From Petrosia ficiformis (Eukaryota > Porifera > Demospongiae > Haplosclerida > Petrosiidae), in NCBI GenBank assembly GCA_947044365.1, contig OX345639.1, positions 5,901,444 to 5,965,443 of the forward strand: a stretch of DNA of 64,000 nt, in the 5' to 3' direction. Made by a program: the position numbers and the translations under genes. Position 1 is the stretch's first letter. Every line of letters starts with the position of its first letter. The notes under the pieces were generated by a model that saw only the letters and a program-made list of their open reading frames with translations, had not been told where the DNA came from and did no database searches. Below are positions 1-10,447 of the stretch, one piece after another.

Positions 1-253
1 CTATGTGTTATAGTTTAATAATATAGATTAGTTCATAGGTTCCCAGTTGGTGGTAGACAATATAACTATGGTAATGGAGTTATCACATACATAACAAATG
101 ATATGAAGGCTACAAATGAATTATTGAATTCATACCAACTTATTACTGAAATATAATCCAGTCAATAGATAACATTTACAATATTTATATTCATGGTGAC
201 AGGATATGATTCTCAGAAGTTCAAAAATGACAATTAAATTATATATATATATA
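1..253. repeat. Flanking repeat DNA split by a transposon
   Basis: No gene is seen. Positions 20-170 resemble 1390-1520 (shared stretch around 'aactatggtaatgga'). Positions 190-233 recur at about 938-975 ('gacaggatatgattctcaga'), so the DNA on both sides of the transposon at 256-860 is a local duplication. This allows the empty insertion site to be recognised. Confidence 0.6.
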
Positions 254-255
254 TA

Positions 256-860
256 CCGTATAGCTAATAATGTTGGAGGGACAAATAATTGGTGAAATGA
301 CCATAATTTTGTTTTGACAAATAAAAATTTGGCGATTTATCTTTATTCCAATAACCACACCCATAAACGTATTAATTAACTGCTATTGATATTAGAGTGA
401 ACGTGTGGGCAAATGTCGAGCGTGATAGAATTTAGTTTTTCAGTGGATGCGATGATTAGGGGATACTATGTGTACAGAGACATCTGGGATGCTGCCGTAG
501 GAGAGGAACTGAAAGAGAGAGATAAAGAATCAAAACAGTCCATATGCAGTAGCCGTCATCATGACCGCCGATGTCGTTCTATCAAGGGTAGGATCTTTTC
601 ATTGACTTTCTGGATGGTAGTTGGCTTTATTTCTTCCTTCAAAAGACCATTAGGATTTGGTAGACTGATAGTCGGCTTGAAATAGTGGAGAATGGATCGC
701 CTCAGTACAGCGCAGCGCTGGTACCACGTGTTACGTAACACCACGCCCAAAACGATATAATGATTTGACATGATGTTTGGGAAGGTTAAAAATTGGCAAT
801 CCGCCATAAATTCGCCAAATTCGCCAATGTTTTACCCCTCCAACATTATTAGCTATACGG
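256..860 (+). mobile_element. TA-flanked DNA transposon (MITE-like) carrying a HIRAN-like remnant
   Basis: The ends form a perfect 27 bp inverted repeat when the flanking TA is included (254-280 against 836-862; element begins CCGTATAG). A TA dinucleotide lies at each border, as for Tc1/mariner-type target duplication. The neighbouring duplicate at 976-1010 reads straight through the same sequence with a single TA at 982-983, the expected empty site. No transposase is present, so the element is non-autonomous. A second family member lies at 53356-53672. Confidence 0.85.
413..685 (+). pseudogene. HIRAN-like domain fragment inside the transposon
   Basis: The 90-residue frame contains 'GYYVYRDIWDAAVGEELK', which resembles the start of HIRAN-type domains (hydrophobic strand, then VGE, then an E-P-N/D-AV segment). 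After about residue 35 the similarity continues only in other frames: a 'YAVAV'-like stretch near 545-560 and a 'TGRRRY'-like stretch near 740. I infer a frame-shifted remnant. HIRAN domains bind DNA 3' ends in HLTF-type helicases; here the sequence is cargo of a MITE and unlikely to be functional. Compare 53475-53600. Confidence 0.5.
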
Positions 861-1064
861 TAGTTCTTGGAATTGTCAAACAACCAGTACTACTATAACA
901 TTTACAATATTTACATTTCAGTGGTTGATTATCACATCATGTTGACAGGATATGATTCTCAGAAGTTCAAAAATGATATTTTAGTTCTGGGAATTATCAA
1001 ACAACCAGTACTACAATATGGCTACATTTGGCATGAACATTTACAATTCATGCGTACCTCATAA

Positions 1065-1645
1065 CTATTATGCTTGATATTTTATGCTATAATGAAATCA
1101 TATAGAAATCTTATATAATCCATACTAGAATGTCAACATATATCACTTAGGACTAGAACAAAATTAATTGCAAAATCTCTTGGAAAATGTTAGTTATGAG
1201 AACTTATGACAATTCTCGATATCATTATAATTATTCTAATTTAATTTGAATCTATAACTGAAGATCTACAGAACGACTGTTTTTGTCTAAATAATAATTA
1301 TAATTATACTCTATAGATAATTTTAGGTCATAATGGGTGTAGTCTTTTAGCCTGTTGTTGATATATATTATATTTTAGATATTGGTAGTTATAGATAAGT
1401 TTATAACTTCCCAATTACCTAGCACAATGTAACTATGGTAATGGATTATCACACACACAATAAACAACACAAAGGCTTGACTGCATACAGAGTCTATTAT
1501 CGAAATATACTCCTGTACCTGCTGCCCTAGTACACTTGTGCTAGGGGTTATAATGTGTGTTTTTTTATTTGTGTGTAAATCAAGGTAATTCTTCATTATT
1601 AGATCTAAAATCTCTCTTACATAAATTCTCTTTTTTATCCTACAG
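1065..1645. other. Non-coding AT-rich stretch
   Basis: I see no gene. Positions 1390-1520 are a diverged copy of the repeat at 20-170. A pyrimidine-rich run ending in 'cctacag' at 1627-1645 resembles a splice acceptor for the open frame that follows. Confidence 0.5.
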
Positions 1646-1890
1646 ATGATTCAGTATATGTTATAGCGTTTGCGGCTCCATCATGTACACCATCAATCTT
1701 TGCAACTGCAGTTTCTATCACAATCCCAGTTGGTACTTCAGGCACTGGTGTTCCCATTAATCTAGTGATTGATATATTCGGTGCAACATCTTGTGTTGCT
1801 GTACAGCTCAATGGACCAGATGAAGAAAACAATTACCATAGTTTCAATTCATTCCCAAACGTCAACAATTCTTCCATGTTTTCAAAATGA
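1646..1890 (+). CDS. Doubtful terminal exon, unknown product
   Basis: An open frame of about 80 codons follows a good acceptor-like sequence (TTTTTTATCCTACAG) and ends at TGA 1888-1890. It reads 'SVYVIAFAAPSCTPSIFATA...VPINLVIDIFGATSC', hydrophobic and beta-like with two cysteines, as in an extracellular module, but I recognise no family. The minus strand is also open here (1635-1832), which weakens both readings. GC content is higher than in the surroundings. It could be a real 3' exon of a gene to the left or a transposon fragment. Confidence 0.25.
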
Positions 1891-2261
1891 GACTCGTGCG
1901 CTTCAGTGCTTTTCTTTAACTACTTTCATATAATTTATTGAACTTGCATAATGTCATTTTATATAATTATTATATATGATTTAATTAATATACATTCCCT
2001 CTGGTACTTTATAAATGATTGTTTCACAAGAGGTCTTATGTTCATACATATTATAATTATATAATACACTTTTTATGTACGTATAGAGAGGAAGTTATGT
2101 CATTTTGGGGGGACACAAGTAATAAACCACTATGATTAGCAACATCAAGAAAGCAAATACAACTAATAGTTCTACCCAGTCTGGATTACTATAGTAATAG
2201 ATCTATATACGATATATAGGACTCACCACATCAAAGGGATGATGTCACCATCATAATTATA

Positions 2262-2295
<34 letters not shown>

Positions 2296-3800
2296 CCAGT
2301 CTAGATTACCATAGTAATAGGATCAGTAGATTTGGCATATTGCGATTATAGTGTATTCTACGGCTACTGCAATTACTTTCATAAGTTGTATAATTATATT
2401 ATAACTTTATAATTAAACTAAAAACATTTCTGTGAAAAGGATTATGAAATAGGGATGCTGAAAACTAGTACAGTTGTAAACACATCTATTACCATGTTCT
2501 TTTCATTGGTAAATGCAGTAATGCATAGGGTAGTATTTGACTGAATGATGATGTGTCCCTACCCTTCATTGTTCCTCTTCTTTAAATAGAGGTTATTTAT
2601 ATTTTAATGTGCATATATTTCATATTTGTTTGTACAGGATTCTAGACATGCCAACTGAGGAACTGGGTGCCCCAGCATCTCGAAAATTTGTGGATGCCTG
2701 GTAGAAATAAATATGGCGAGGTAATACAATTATACCTAAATCCTGAAGGGAAACACAAGTACTAATATGTTTGGGAGTTTAAATACACATAGCATCAAGA
2801 GAAAGCACACTATTTGTAGACCTGACTAGTGCTTTAATGTATTACAATTAAGTACTGCAAAAAGTTGAATAGTTACTAGATTTTCAAGTCTCCTTGGAGA
2901 TGACTACATGAGTAACAGTTTAATTGAAGTTGATACTGTACCTCAAACAGTGACCTGCTATTAATACATGATATTTATTTTTGTCATGATAACTATAGAT
3001 CTATTATGTTTGTATTTTTTCAGATAACTAGTGCTTCGAATTGCACAGATTATCAAAGTTATCGTCTTAAAATGAAATATCTTAGCCCTAACAAAGAACC
3101 TAACACAGTAAAAATAAGAAAATATGTTCATACGGTTAAAAAAAGAAGCTAAACTACTTATATTGATAGGACATAATACAATGAATGGTTACAGGGTTAA
3201 TGGTTAAGGAGACGATTGGTCACATTTTAATTCAATGCTCATCAAATGCTCATCACTAATTGCTTACTATATATACAGAAATTTAATTAAAATTTACTTC
3301 TTAATGCAAACAAACAATATTGTTATGATTCTGAAATGCCAGCAATCTCGTTTGAAATGAAGGTTTATCTACATTTTTAGGTGAATGCAACTGCTTGTGC
3401 GATTCCAAGAATGATAGTAGCCTAATTCGTACTGATCACATCATAATGTTTACGTTGATTGGTCAGTTATTACATTTTCCTAGTGTTGTTTAACAAGCAA
3501 ATATGAAAATGTAATTATAACTCACTAGAAACACTTTAATTAAGGTGAAGTCATCCATACTTTGTGGAGTTCATGTAAATTATAATTTGTGTGACTGTGT
3601 GGTTTAATGATTTATCATGCATGGTAGCTATGTACTAAAAACAAACATTATTGCTAAATTATGATAGTCAGTTAAATATATATGTACAGGCTTCTTTGAT
3701 CACTCAATTAGACTGCACTACCTCATGGTCAGCATTTAGTTTTATTCACTTGCATAAGGGTTTGCAGAATGTACTAGATGTACTACAATATATATAATTA

Positions 3801-3838
<38 letters not shown>

Positions 3839-4898
3839 TATATACACATATTGGAAGTAGTAGTGATAGCAAAACAAATGGGATTGTAGAAAATGATTTA
3901 TTATAGTATAATATCTGCATGCTTACAAAGTCACGTCATCACAATTTTTAATGTCAAATTATGCTTATGACTTGTAACTTAATAGTATAACAATTGTAAA
4001 GTATTGTTTGGAGGTTTTCATAAAATGGGATCTTTAGCGATAAATTAACACTTGGAATGCATTATAATTATGAACCAAATGAAATTTTAAAAATGATTCA
4101 TACTGCACTGTTTGAAAAAAATTGACATCTAAATATTGTCACAATAGTATATGTATAGTTAGTTACATATATGCACATATATACATATATATAATCTAAA
4201 TGAATATTCCTGGAAATTACACTGACTTGGTCATGTTCAATCAGTTGTGATTAATTTTCCTGGAAAGAAACCAGTATGAAAATGTAATTATAACTGATTA
4301 GTCAATAATTGAGTTATACTTTTGTCCCTTCCAAGAATATTCATTTAGAATTTACAAAAGTACAATGTTTGTTGCTGTTAGTCTTTCATGATAGTATACG
4401 GATGTAGCAGTGACTTCATGTTCAGTAAAAGTGTTTACATCCATTAGAATCAGTTATAATTGTGTTTTCCTGGAAAGTGTAATCAGGTATGTATATATGG
4501 TGAATAATTAATATGAACTCATCCATACTTTGTCTAGTTCCTATGGCTTCCGAGAATATTCATTATGAATCACACAATAGTACAATGTGTGTTGCTGTTA
4601 GTCTCCTATGAGACTATGTGGCTGTTTAATCACTTGTCATGGTAGCTAGCTAAAATGTATTTTGTTTGATCTCGAATATATTACCATAAATGTAATAATG
4701 GATTGTGATAGTCTCACTTCTGCTTTTATAATCAATAAAAAATTATACTATGACTTCACTCCACATTTTGATCTTAGAGGATGCAACACCTTGAAGAAAT
4801 CTCATTCCATCAGCATTATTATCATATATTAACATTCTACAAAACAATGTGAATGAAACTAATATGGAGTATGAGGTAATGTATTAAAAATCAACTAA
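1891..4898. other. Non-coding AT-rich region with simple repeats and short palindromic elements
   Basis: No gene is seen. There are (TA)n runs at about 2268-2292 and 3784-3843. A small palindromic element at about 4196-4350 has ends that mirror each other ('taaatgaatattcctgg' and 'ccaagaatattcattta'). Related fragments lie near 3470-3560 and 4430-4565. The recurring segment 'cagttataattacattt' links these to the tandem array at 5480-5780. Confidence 0.5.
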
Positions 4899-5157
4899 AG
4901 TCTGTTTACATTCATGATGTCCTCAAAATTATGATCTAATGACTTTATTATATGTAATATAGTGTATAGTTTAATGTCATAAAGTTAATACATGATTATA
5001 CTGTAACTCAATAACAAAACAATGGATTGAAATTTGACATACACAGAAAAGAACAGGAAGGATATTATGAAAATGGTACAAGTAAAAAGATGGTTGGTCA
5101 TTTCAAACAAAGTTATGAGCATTTTTCTGAGGACAAGGTGAACGTGAATGACCTTTA
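4899..5157. mobile_element. MITE family 'T', about 260 bp
   Basis: One of five related copies (also about 45561-45770, 47606-47870, 49852-49974 and 61445-61707). The ends are imperfect inverted repeats of about 25 bp: 'ggtcattcac.ttcacc' at one end mirrors 'gttcacattcacgatg' at the other. A 61-codon open frame at 5027-5212 lies within it and runs slightly beyond. The frame is not kept in the other copies, so I do not call it a gene. Confidence 0.65.
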
Positions 5158-5479
5158 TATTATTGATGAAAATTTGACTTTTGAAATAGATTTTAAAATT
5201 TGTCTGGACTAATGGTAAATCATAAATTAAACTAGAATGCTTATAACGAGATCTAGTACTCTAGTATATAATTATGTACATGTATAAATTAATAGTTTGT
5301 CAGTAAAATTATATCAACTGTGAATTATGATGTGGAGGTGTTTCAGACTGTGAACCACTATTAGTCTCCATTCAGCATACAATGTGTGATATAACACATT
5401 AATTAGCATCTCATCTGTGATAATATATTACTCTTGTTATTCCTTGAAATCTCATTTCGTACACATTATACTATTATAT

Positions 5480-5780
5480 GAATTTTCTTGGAAGTATGGA
5501 TAACTTCACCTTAATCAGATTATTAGTCAGTTATAATTACATTTCTGATTTCACATCCCACTACAACTGACTACACTTATGAATTTTCTTGGAAGTATGG
5601 ATAACTTCACCTTAATCAGATTATTAGTCAGTTATAATTACATTTCTGATTTCACACCCCACTACAACTGACTACACTTATGAATTTTCTTGGAAGTATG
5701 GATAACTTCACCTTAATCAGATTATTAGTCAGTTATAATTACATTTCTGATTTCACACCCCACTACAACTGACTACACTT
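5480..5780. repeat. Tandem array, three copies of 101 bp
   Basis: The segment beginning 'gaattttcttggaagtatgg' starts at 5480, 5581 and 5682. The copies are almost identical (a C/T difference before 'cccactacaactgact'), so the array is young. The unit is related to the palindromic fragments at 3470-4565. Confidence 0.9.
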
Positions 5781-6490
5781 AAAACTGACGTTAATACTGC
5801 ATATTACATTTCTATAGACAATTATGGAGAGGTTTTCCATAATTGAGATTGGTGATTCTCGGTAAATACATCATCACATGGAATAGAATTTGAAACTTCA
5901 AAGAATGTAGCACGTGTAGTAGAGCTGGTATATTTATATGTACATTATACTATGTGACTGTATTGTTTCGTACCATCATCAAGCGCAAATATTTGATACT
6001 ACAAACATCATGATAGTGCTTTTTTTTCTAAATTAGTATAGTACACATGTTATGACCAAATTAATGATGGATAGACGAATGAAAAATGGTTTAATATTGT
6101 CAGTAATAATTGTAGGTTTTCCTCCTACGCTTTCAATTGAATTTCAAGGGCAAAAATAATCAAAGATACTTCCTATATAATTGTTCAAAAGATCTAAGCA
6201 ATAGGTCATCATTAAAATTGCAATACCTAAATTGTTAGATTATAACTAATTTAATACCATCAACATTGTTGATATCAAGGGCCTCTGCCGGTTGATATCA
6301 ACACAAATTCAAAGGTCATGTGTATGATAATGTATCACACATATACTATCTGTTTTATGAATACAATTAATGTACAGTTTTCAGTTGTAGAGAAAAAAAG
6401 TAAAGACATACAGACTAGAGAGGTTCCTTAAAATTTAATATCAGCACAATTTGCAATTGGGTTGGATAACACTTGAAAAATAAAAACAAG

Positions 6491-6526
<36 letters not shown>
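5781..6526. other. Non-coding region
   Basis: I see no gene. A short inverted pair of 'gttgatatcaa' lies at about 6264-6302, and an (AT)n run at about 6490-6523 borders the next transposon cluster. Confidence 0.5.
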
Positions 6527-7186
6527 TGAGAACAAGTGTATATAGAAAAAAAACATCCCTATATTTGCTTTGTGATGACTATGTTTAAGCATTACTGATG
6601 GCACTAGTGTCTCTACCTTTCTGTGTACTCCAAAACTGAGGCCTGAAGAAGTAAGTGTAAGCCTGATTGCAGTCTAAATACACAGATCTCTGATGAACTA
6701 CTCCTTCAAGGTTCTAAATGATGACTTCCTCGTGTCTGAAACTCAACAACTTATCATACTTACTTGTTAAAGATTCTGGCATAATATTTATACTGTTTCT
6801 CTGCTATATACAACCGTTATTAGCAGTTTTACATCCTTTCTGAAGATTCCTGGCTGGCTGGTCTGTAGCTCAAACGCGCGTTCTTTTACGCGCCACGGTC
6901 AATTAATGGGCGTGGCGCGTAATAGAACGCGCGCTCAAGCTCAGACCCAGCAGAAAGAAAGTTGCTTGTAGCCTTGTGGCTTAGTGACTAAGCTTACGCA
7001 GAAACTGAAACTAATAGCAAGGCGCTATTCTACCTAAAATATATTCCTAAAGTTCTACAAGGTTCTTTAAAAAGGTAAGAAGAGTAAATAATCGAAATAA
7101 TAATTATAATAATCTGTTGTGTTTCCGGCATGATTAATTAAGTTAGCCATGATTACTGAATGCTGTACACCACAAAGCAGTCAGGG
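6527..7186. mobile_element. GC-rich MITE family 'A', mosaic copy
   Basis: It starts 'aacaagtgtatatag', then 'catccctatatttgcttt', and matches the reverse complement of the copy at 49160-49680 up to the core motif 'aacgcgcgttcttttacgcg'. Near 6897-6925 the sequence flips into its own complement (6906-6925, 'gggcgtggcgcgtaatagaa'). It then continues with the other type of half seen at 8605-8860 and 22970-23200 ('agaaagaaag', 'aactggaactaatagc'). The copy therefore joins two half-types of the family around a palindrome. Confidence 0.7.
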
Positions 7187-7277
7187 ATGTTTTTTATGAC
7201 CCGTAGGGCCTTCCCTATGATTGCTTTCCCACGGGTTCGATGTATGTTTATATATAAAATTAATTATTATAATTATA

Positions 7278-8454
7278 TTTATCAAACAATGTTTACCATA
7301 GAAACAACGAATCCATACATTTTCAATTAGACATTCAAATCACGCACTATGACAATATTTTCCAGTATTTTTATAGAGTCATATGACCGGAAGTTTTATT
7401 GCACGGAACATCACCTGACCGGAAGTTTTATTGTATTGCGTGTCACATGCTGCTAAGTAAAAATTGTGTAGAAAGAGATTACTCTCTAATTTCTTTAGTT
7501 TTGGCGATGGTGAAGTTAGTAAACATGAGTTGTGATAAAATTATGAACGAGGTAAGTTATGTTTATGATAAAATGTGAAAGTAGAGAAGTTTATATATGT
7601 GCAGTGCTGAAAGTCTTTTTTCGGGTTGGAGGTTGCCCGAGATAGCTACTGTTTTGGGATTTAACTTGTGAAATGCTTCAAGATTACCATCTTTATCATG
7701 ATAGTGTGAATAATAAAGTATTGCTAAGTAGTAATAATCTATATTAATATTACGAGTTGGATACAGCGTGCCACTCGTCCTTCGGACTCGTGGCAACGCT
7801 GTATCCAACGAGTAATATTTCCCGGTATCTGTGCGATAATATATATCTGTTTATCGCACAGATACCGGGAAATATTACGAGTTGGATACAGCGTTGCCAC
7901 GAATCCGAAGGACGAGTGGCACGCTGTATCCAACGAGTAATATTTCCCGGGTATCTGTGCGATAATATATTTATCAAATAATGCTTGTTTTTGCCTATTA
8001 CTACTTAGCAATACTTTATTATTCACACTATCATGATAAAGATGGTAATCTTGAAGCATTTCACAAGTTAAATCTCAAAACAGTAGCTATCTCGGGCAAC
8101 CTCCAACCCGAAAAAAGACTTTCAGCACTGCACATATATAAACTTCTCTACTTTCACATTTTATCATAAACATAACTTACCTCGTTCATAATTTTATCAC
8201 AACTCATGTTTACTAACTTCACCATCGCCAAAACTAAAGAAATTAGAGAGTAATCACTTTCTACACAATTTTTACTTAGCAGCATGTGACACGCAATACA
8301 ATAAAACTTCCGGTCAGGTGATGTTCCGTGCAATAAAACTTCCGGTCATATGACTCTATAAAAATACTGGAAAATATTGTCATAGTGCGTGATTTGAATG
8401 TCTAATTGAAAATGTATGGATTCGTTGTTTCTATGGTAAACATTGTTTGATAAA
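7278..8454. mobile_element. Foldback element: ~460 bp inverted arms around a hairpin core
   Basis: Left arm 7278-7736 and right arm 7997-8454 are nearly perfect reverse complements; I see only a handful of differences. The 260 bp between them is itself made of three hairpins. Each arm, read inward, carries two 'gaccggaagttttattg' motifs 33 bp apart, then a short ATG frame (left arm 7508-7552, 'MVKLVNMSCDKIMNE') that runs directly into 'gtaagt', a good splice donor. Each arm also contains a mirrored open frame of about 60 codons that I do not recognise. No transposase is seen. Confidence 0.85.
7747..7945. repeat. Cluster of three hairpins in the foldback core
   Basis: Hairpin 1 (about 7747-7818) pairs 'gttggatacagcg' with 'cgctgtatccaac'. 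Hairpin 2 (about 7816-7874) pairs 'cccggtatctgtgcgat' with 'atcgcacagataccggg'. Hairpin 3 (about 7873-7945) repeats the first with a slightly different loop. A further half copy of hairpin 2 follows to about 7965. Four open frames overlap here only because the palindrome lacks stops; they are not genes. Confidence 0.85.
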
Positions 8455-8918
8455 TATTATTATTATATAATTATAATAATTAATAATAATAAAATTATAA
8501 TATTATTTGTTTAATGTTTGTGTCACCTACGCGAGTATGCGTTGTATACGTAGTTAAGGAAGTTACATCATTCCCGATGGATCGGTCAATTAATGGGCGT
8601 GGCGCGTAAAAGAACGCGCGATCAAGCTCTAGCACAAAGAAAGCTGTGTAGCTTTACTAGCTTACGTAGAAACTGGAACTAATAGCTAGCTATTCTGCCT
8701 GATATAAATTTCTAAAGTTCTACAAGGTCCTTTGAAAGGTCAGGAGAGTAGATAATCAAAATAATAACTATGATAAGCTGTTGTCTTTCATGCTTGATAG
8801 TCAGCCGTGATTACTGAATGCTGGACACCACAAAGCAGTCATAGGGATACTTTTATCTTCACTTAAATTAGTAAAGCAATCATAGGGATGTTTTTTTCTC
8901 TATATACACTTGTTAGAT

Positions 8919-8979
8919 TCAACCCCGTGGAAAGCAATTATAGGGATGGCCCTACGGGCCATAAAAAAGTATCCCTATA
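8919..8979. mobile_element. Terminal piece of a MITE 'A' copy, insertion target of the THAP element
   Basis: The stretch includes 'ccccgtggaaagcaatta', the family's GC-rich end, then 'agtatccctata', where the THAP element is inserted. The interrupted sequence resumes at 10448 ('tataattgcttt'), rebuilding the family's usual terminus. Confidence 0.7.
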
Positions 8980-8992
8980 GAGGTATGCACAA

Positions 8993-9662
8993 ATGCGTAA
9001 ATGCATAACAACCGTGAATGCGTTGCTAGGGCGCCATATTGAGTGGCAAAAGCAGGCGTGGATAAGCATGTCCAGCTACTTCAAAGAGAAGATACTCACA
9101 AAATTGACTGGGATGCTTGGAGGAATAGAGGACCCGTATGCATTTAACAAGGGAGACAGTGTCAAGCATGATGAAAGGCTATGGCCATGTGTTGAATACC
9201 CTGACATTTATAACTATCTAGTGACTACTCCTAGCAGCTATATTTACCAAAGATCAACTGAAGGCTTATAAGAGTTTAGAAGCATACAAGTATGTGGTGG
9301 ATGGATGGGTTTCTGATGTTCAACTTTATCGTTCGACAGCTAAGATAACAGGTAAAATAGTGTGTGTTGTAACAGGAAATGTCAAACATTTTCAGAAGTT
9401 GTCTGTAGCTCCATCGCATCCATGGGTTGCAGTTGAACCCAATGGTAATGTTGCTCAAGATAAAAATAAAACTGATGACAGTTGGTGCTCTTGCAGAGGT
9501 GCTGAGTCTGGAGAAATGATTATGTGTGACAACTCCACTTGCGACATACAATGGTTTCGTGTCGACTGTCTCGAATTAAAAGCTGTGCCAAAAGGAAAAT
9601 GGTATTGTCCTAACTGCAGCACCAAAAGAAAGCAAAGAAAAAGATCACTGAAAAAGCTATAG
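8993..9662 (+). pseudogene. Frame-shifted transposon protein fragment ending in a PHD finger
   Basis: The first frame (8993-9271) contains 'WPCVEYPDIYNYLVTTPSSY'. The reading then shifts by one base near 9237-9244 and continues as 'QLKAYKSLEAYKYVVDGWVS' (from 9255) to the stop at 9660-9662. That motif string recalls the region before the SWIM zinc finger in metazoan THAP/YqaJ-nuclease transposon proteins. Here the SWIM part is absent. Instead a PHD-type finger follows at about residues 64-113 of the 9294 frame: WCSC, MCDN, TC, then WYCPNC. The usual zinc-binding histidine (WFH) is arginine (WFRVDC). PHD fingers read histone tails; this one lacks a ligand and lies in a frame-shifted gene, so function is doubtful. 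Confidence 0.7.
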
Positions 9663-10042
9663 TTTGTTATAATAAAAAAAAAATAATAATAATTTCTATA
9701 ATTATAATAATTATTGAGAAACACCTGATAATGATTATTGTATGATTATTATAACTATTATATTATTCAAATGGTACAATTGAATCGCAGCAATTACATA
9801 GTACACAACAAATTGTAACTACTTTATTTATCATACTATTTTCAGATGATGAGTCACACATGATGGTATTGATGGTAGCACTCCTCCTAGATAAGTATAT
9901 TTTTGTCTCAATGACTCTTTCCACGCGTCCATGGCTGATCTGTGATATAATTAATAGTATTTGTTGCCTTTTCTATTCCAGTCTGTACTTCCGTATTTGT
10001 TCCCTTTTCAAGAGATTCACATGGAGTTCACTTGAGTCATCA
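9663..10042 (-). pseudogene. Spacer with decayed continuation of the THAP protein
   Basis: On the minus strand just past the THAP frame a second frame reads 'SSELHVNLLKREQIRKYRLE' and then a stop. Beyond the stop it reads 'QQILLIISQISHGRVERVIE'. This looks like a charged helical segment of the same protein, now frame-shifted and interrupted. Nothing else is recognisable. Confidence 0.35.
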
Positions 10043-10390
10043 TCAGTCAAGATCACTAATCATAGCACATGCTTTTCTCCTAATTGTACTCCTGTCATAC
10101 CTGATTAAATCCACACTCAATTTTCTTTTAGCTGGAGAACTAATGAAACTAAATATAGTAGGAATATAAGCAGGAGAAAGGACATCATCACACTTCCTTC
10201 CACCAGCAAAGTGATCACTGCACAGCCAAGAATACTCACTAGGTTTCCAGTTTTTCCGGTTAATAGCTGATATCCACCTTGCTCTACGTTCCGAGTTTAC
10301 AGGAAACCGATAAAAACTCACTGTGGAACCTTTTTTGGAGCGATTACAGCAACCGATAGCACAACAACTCTTCTTTTTGCCACTCAACAT
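10043..10390 (-). CDS. THAP zinc-finger domain, N-terminal fragment (115 aa)
   Basis: The frame starts at ATG 10390, inside the element's right inverted repeat. Residues 9-14 give the first zinc pair (C-A-I-G-C) and 'FYRFP' follows. Tryptophans at 'RARWISAINRKNW' come next, then 'WLCSDHF' with the C-x2-H pair, and 'AYIPTIF', the counterpart of the AVPTIF signature. This is a complete C2CH THAP domain, a sequence-specific DNA-binding module used by P-element-type and related transposases to bind their own ends. The protein stops soon after the domain (SDLD then TGA); similarity goes on in another frame. It is probably the DNA-binding part of a dead transposase. Confidence 0.85.
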   Translation of the reverse strand: MLSGKKKSCCAIGCCNRSKKGSTVSFYRFPVNSERRARWISAINRKNWKPSEYSWLCSDHFAGGRKCDDVLSPAYIPTIFSFISSPAKRKLSVDLIRYDRSTIRRKACAMISDLD

Positions 10391-10447
10391 GGCGCCTTAG
10401 CGACGCATTCACGGTTGCTATGCATTTACGCATTTGTGCATAACCTC

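Larger units (their letters stand above)
7187..8918. mobile_element. MITE family 'A' copy interrupted by a foldback element
   Basis: The left end (7187-7240, 'ccttccctatgattgctttc') and the continuation (about 8515-8918, 'gtatgcgttgtatacgtag' to 'ctctatatacacttgtt') together match the uninterrupted copy at 22797-23275. The foldback at 7278-8454 lies in what is an AT-rich spacer in that other copy. I infer that the foldback inserted there. Confidence 0.7.
8980..10447. mobile_element. THAP/PHD DNA transposon, decayed, with 72 bp inverted repeats
   Basis: Left end 8980-9051 and right end 10376-10447 are reverse complements with few mismatches (ends GAGGTTATGCAC in the right copy). The element is flanked by TATA on both sides (8976-8979 and 10448-10451), a likely target duplication. 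Inside are a rightward SWIM/YqaJ-family-like plus PHD fragment (8993-9662) and a leftward THAP domain whose ATG lies in the right repeat (10390). At 1.47 kb it is too short to hold a full transposase, so it is an internally deleted or rearranged derivative. It sits inside a MITE 'A' copy. Confidence 0.85.

Noticed and set aside
5027..5212. 61-codon frame 'MKFDIHRKEQEGYYENGTSK'
   Set aside because: Lies mostly within MITE 'T'; the other copies have frame-breaking changes.
7563..8169. Mirrored 62-106 codon frames of the foldback
   Set aside because: Identical protein read from both arms of a palindrome; no family recognised and no sign of selection.
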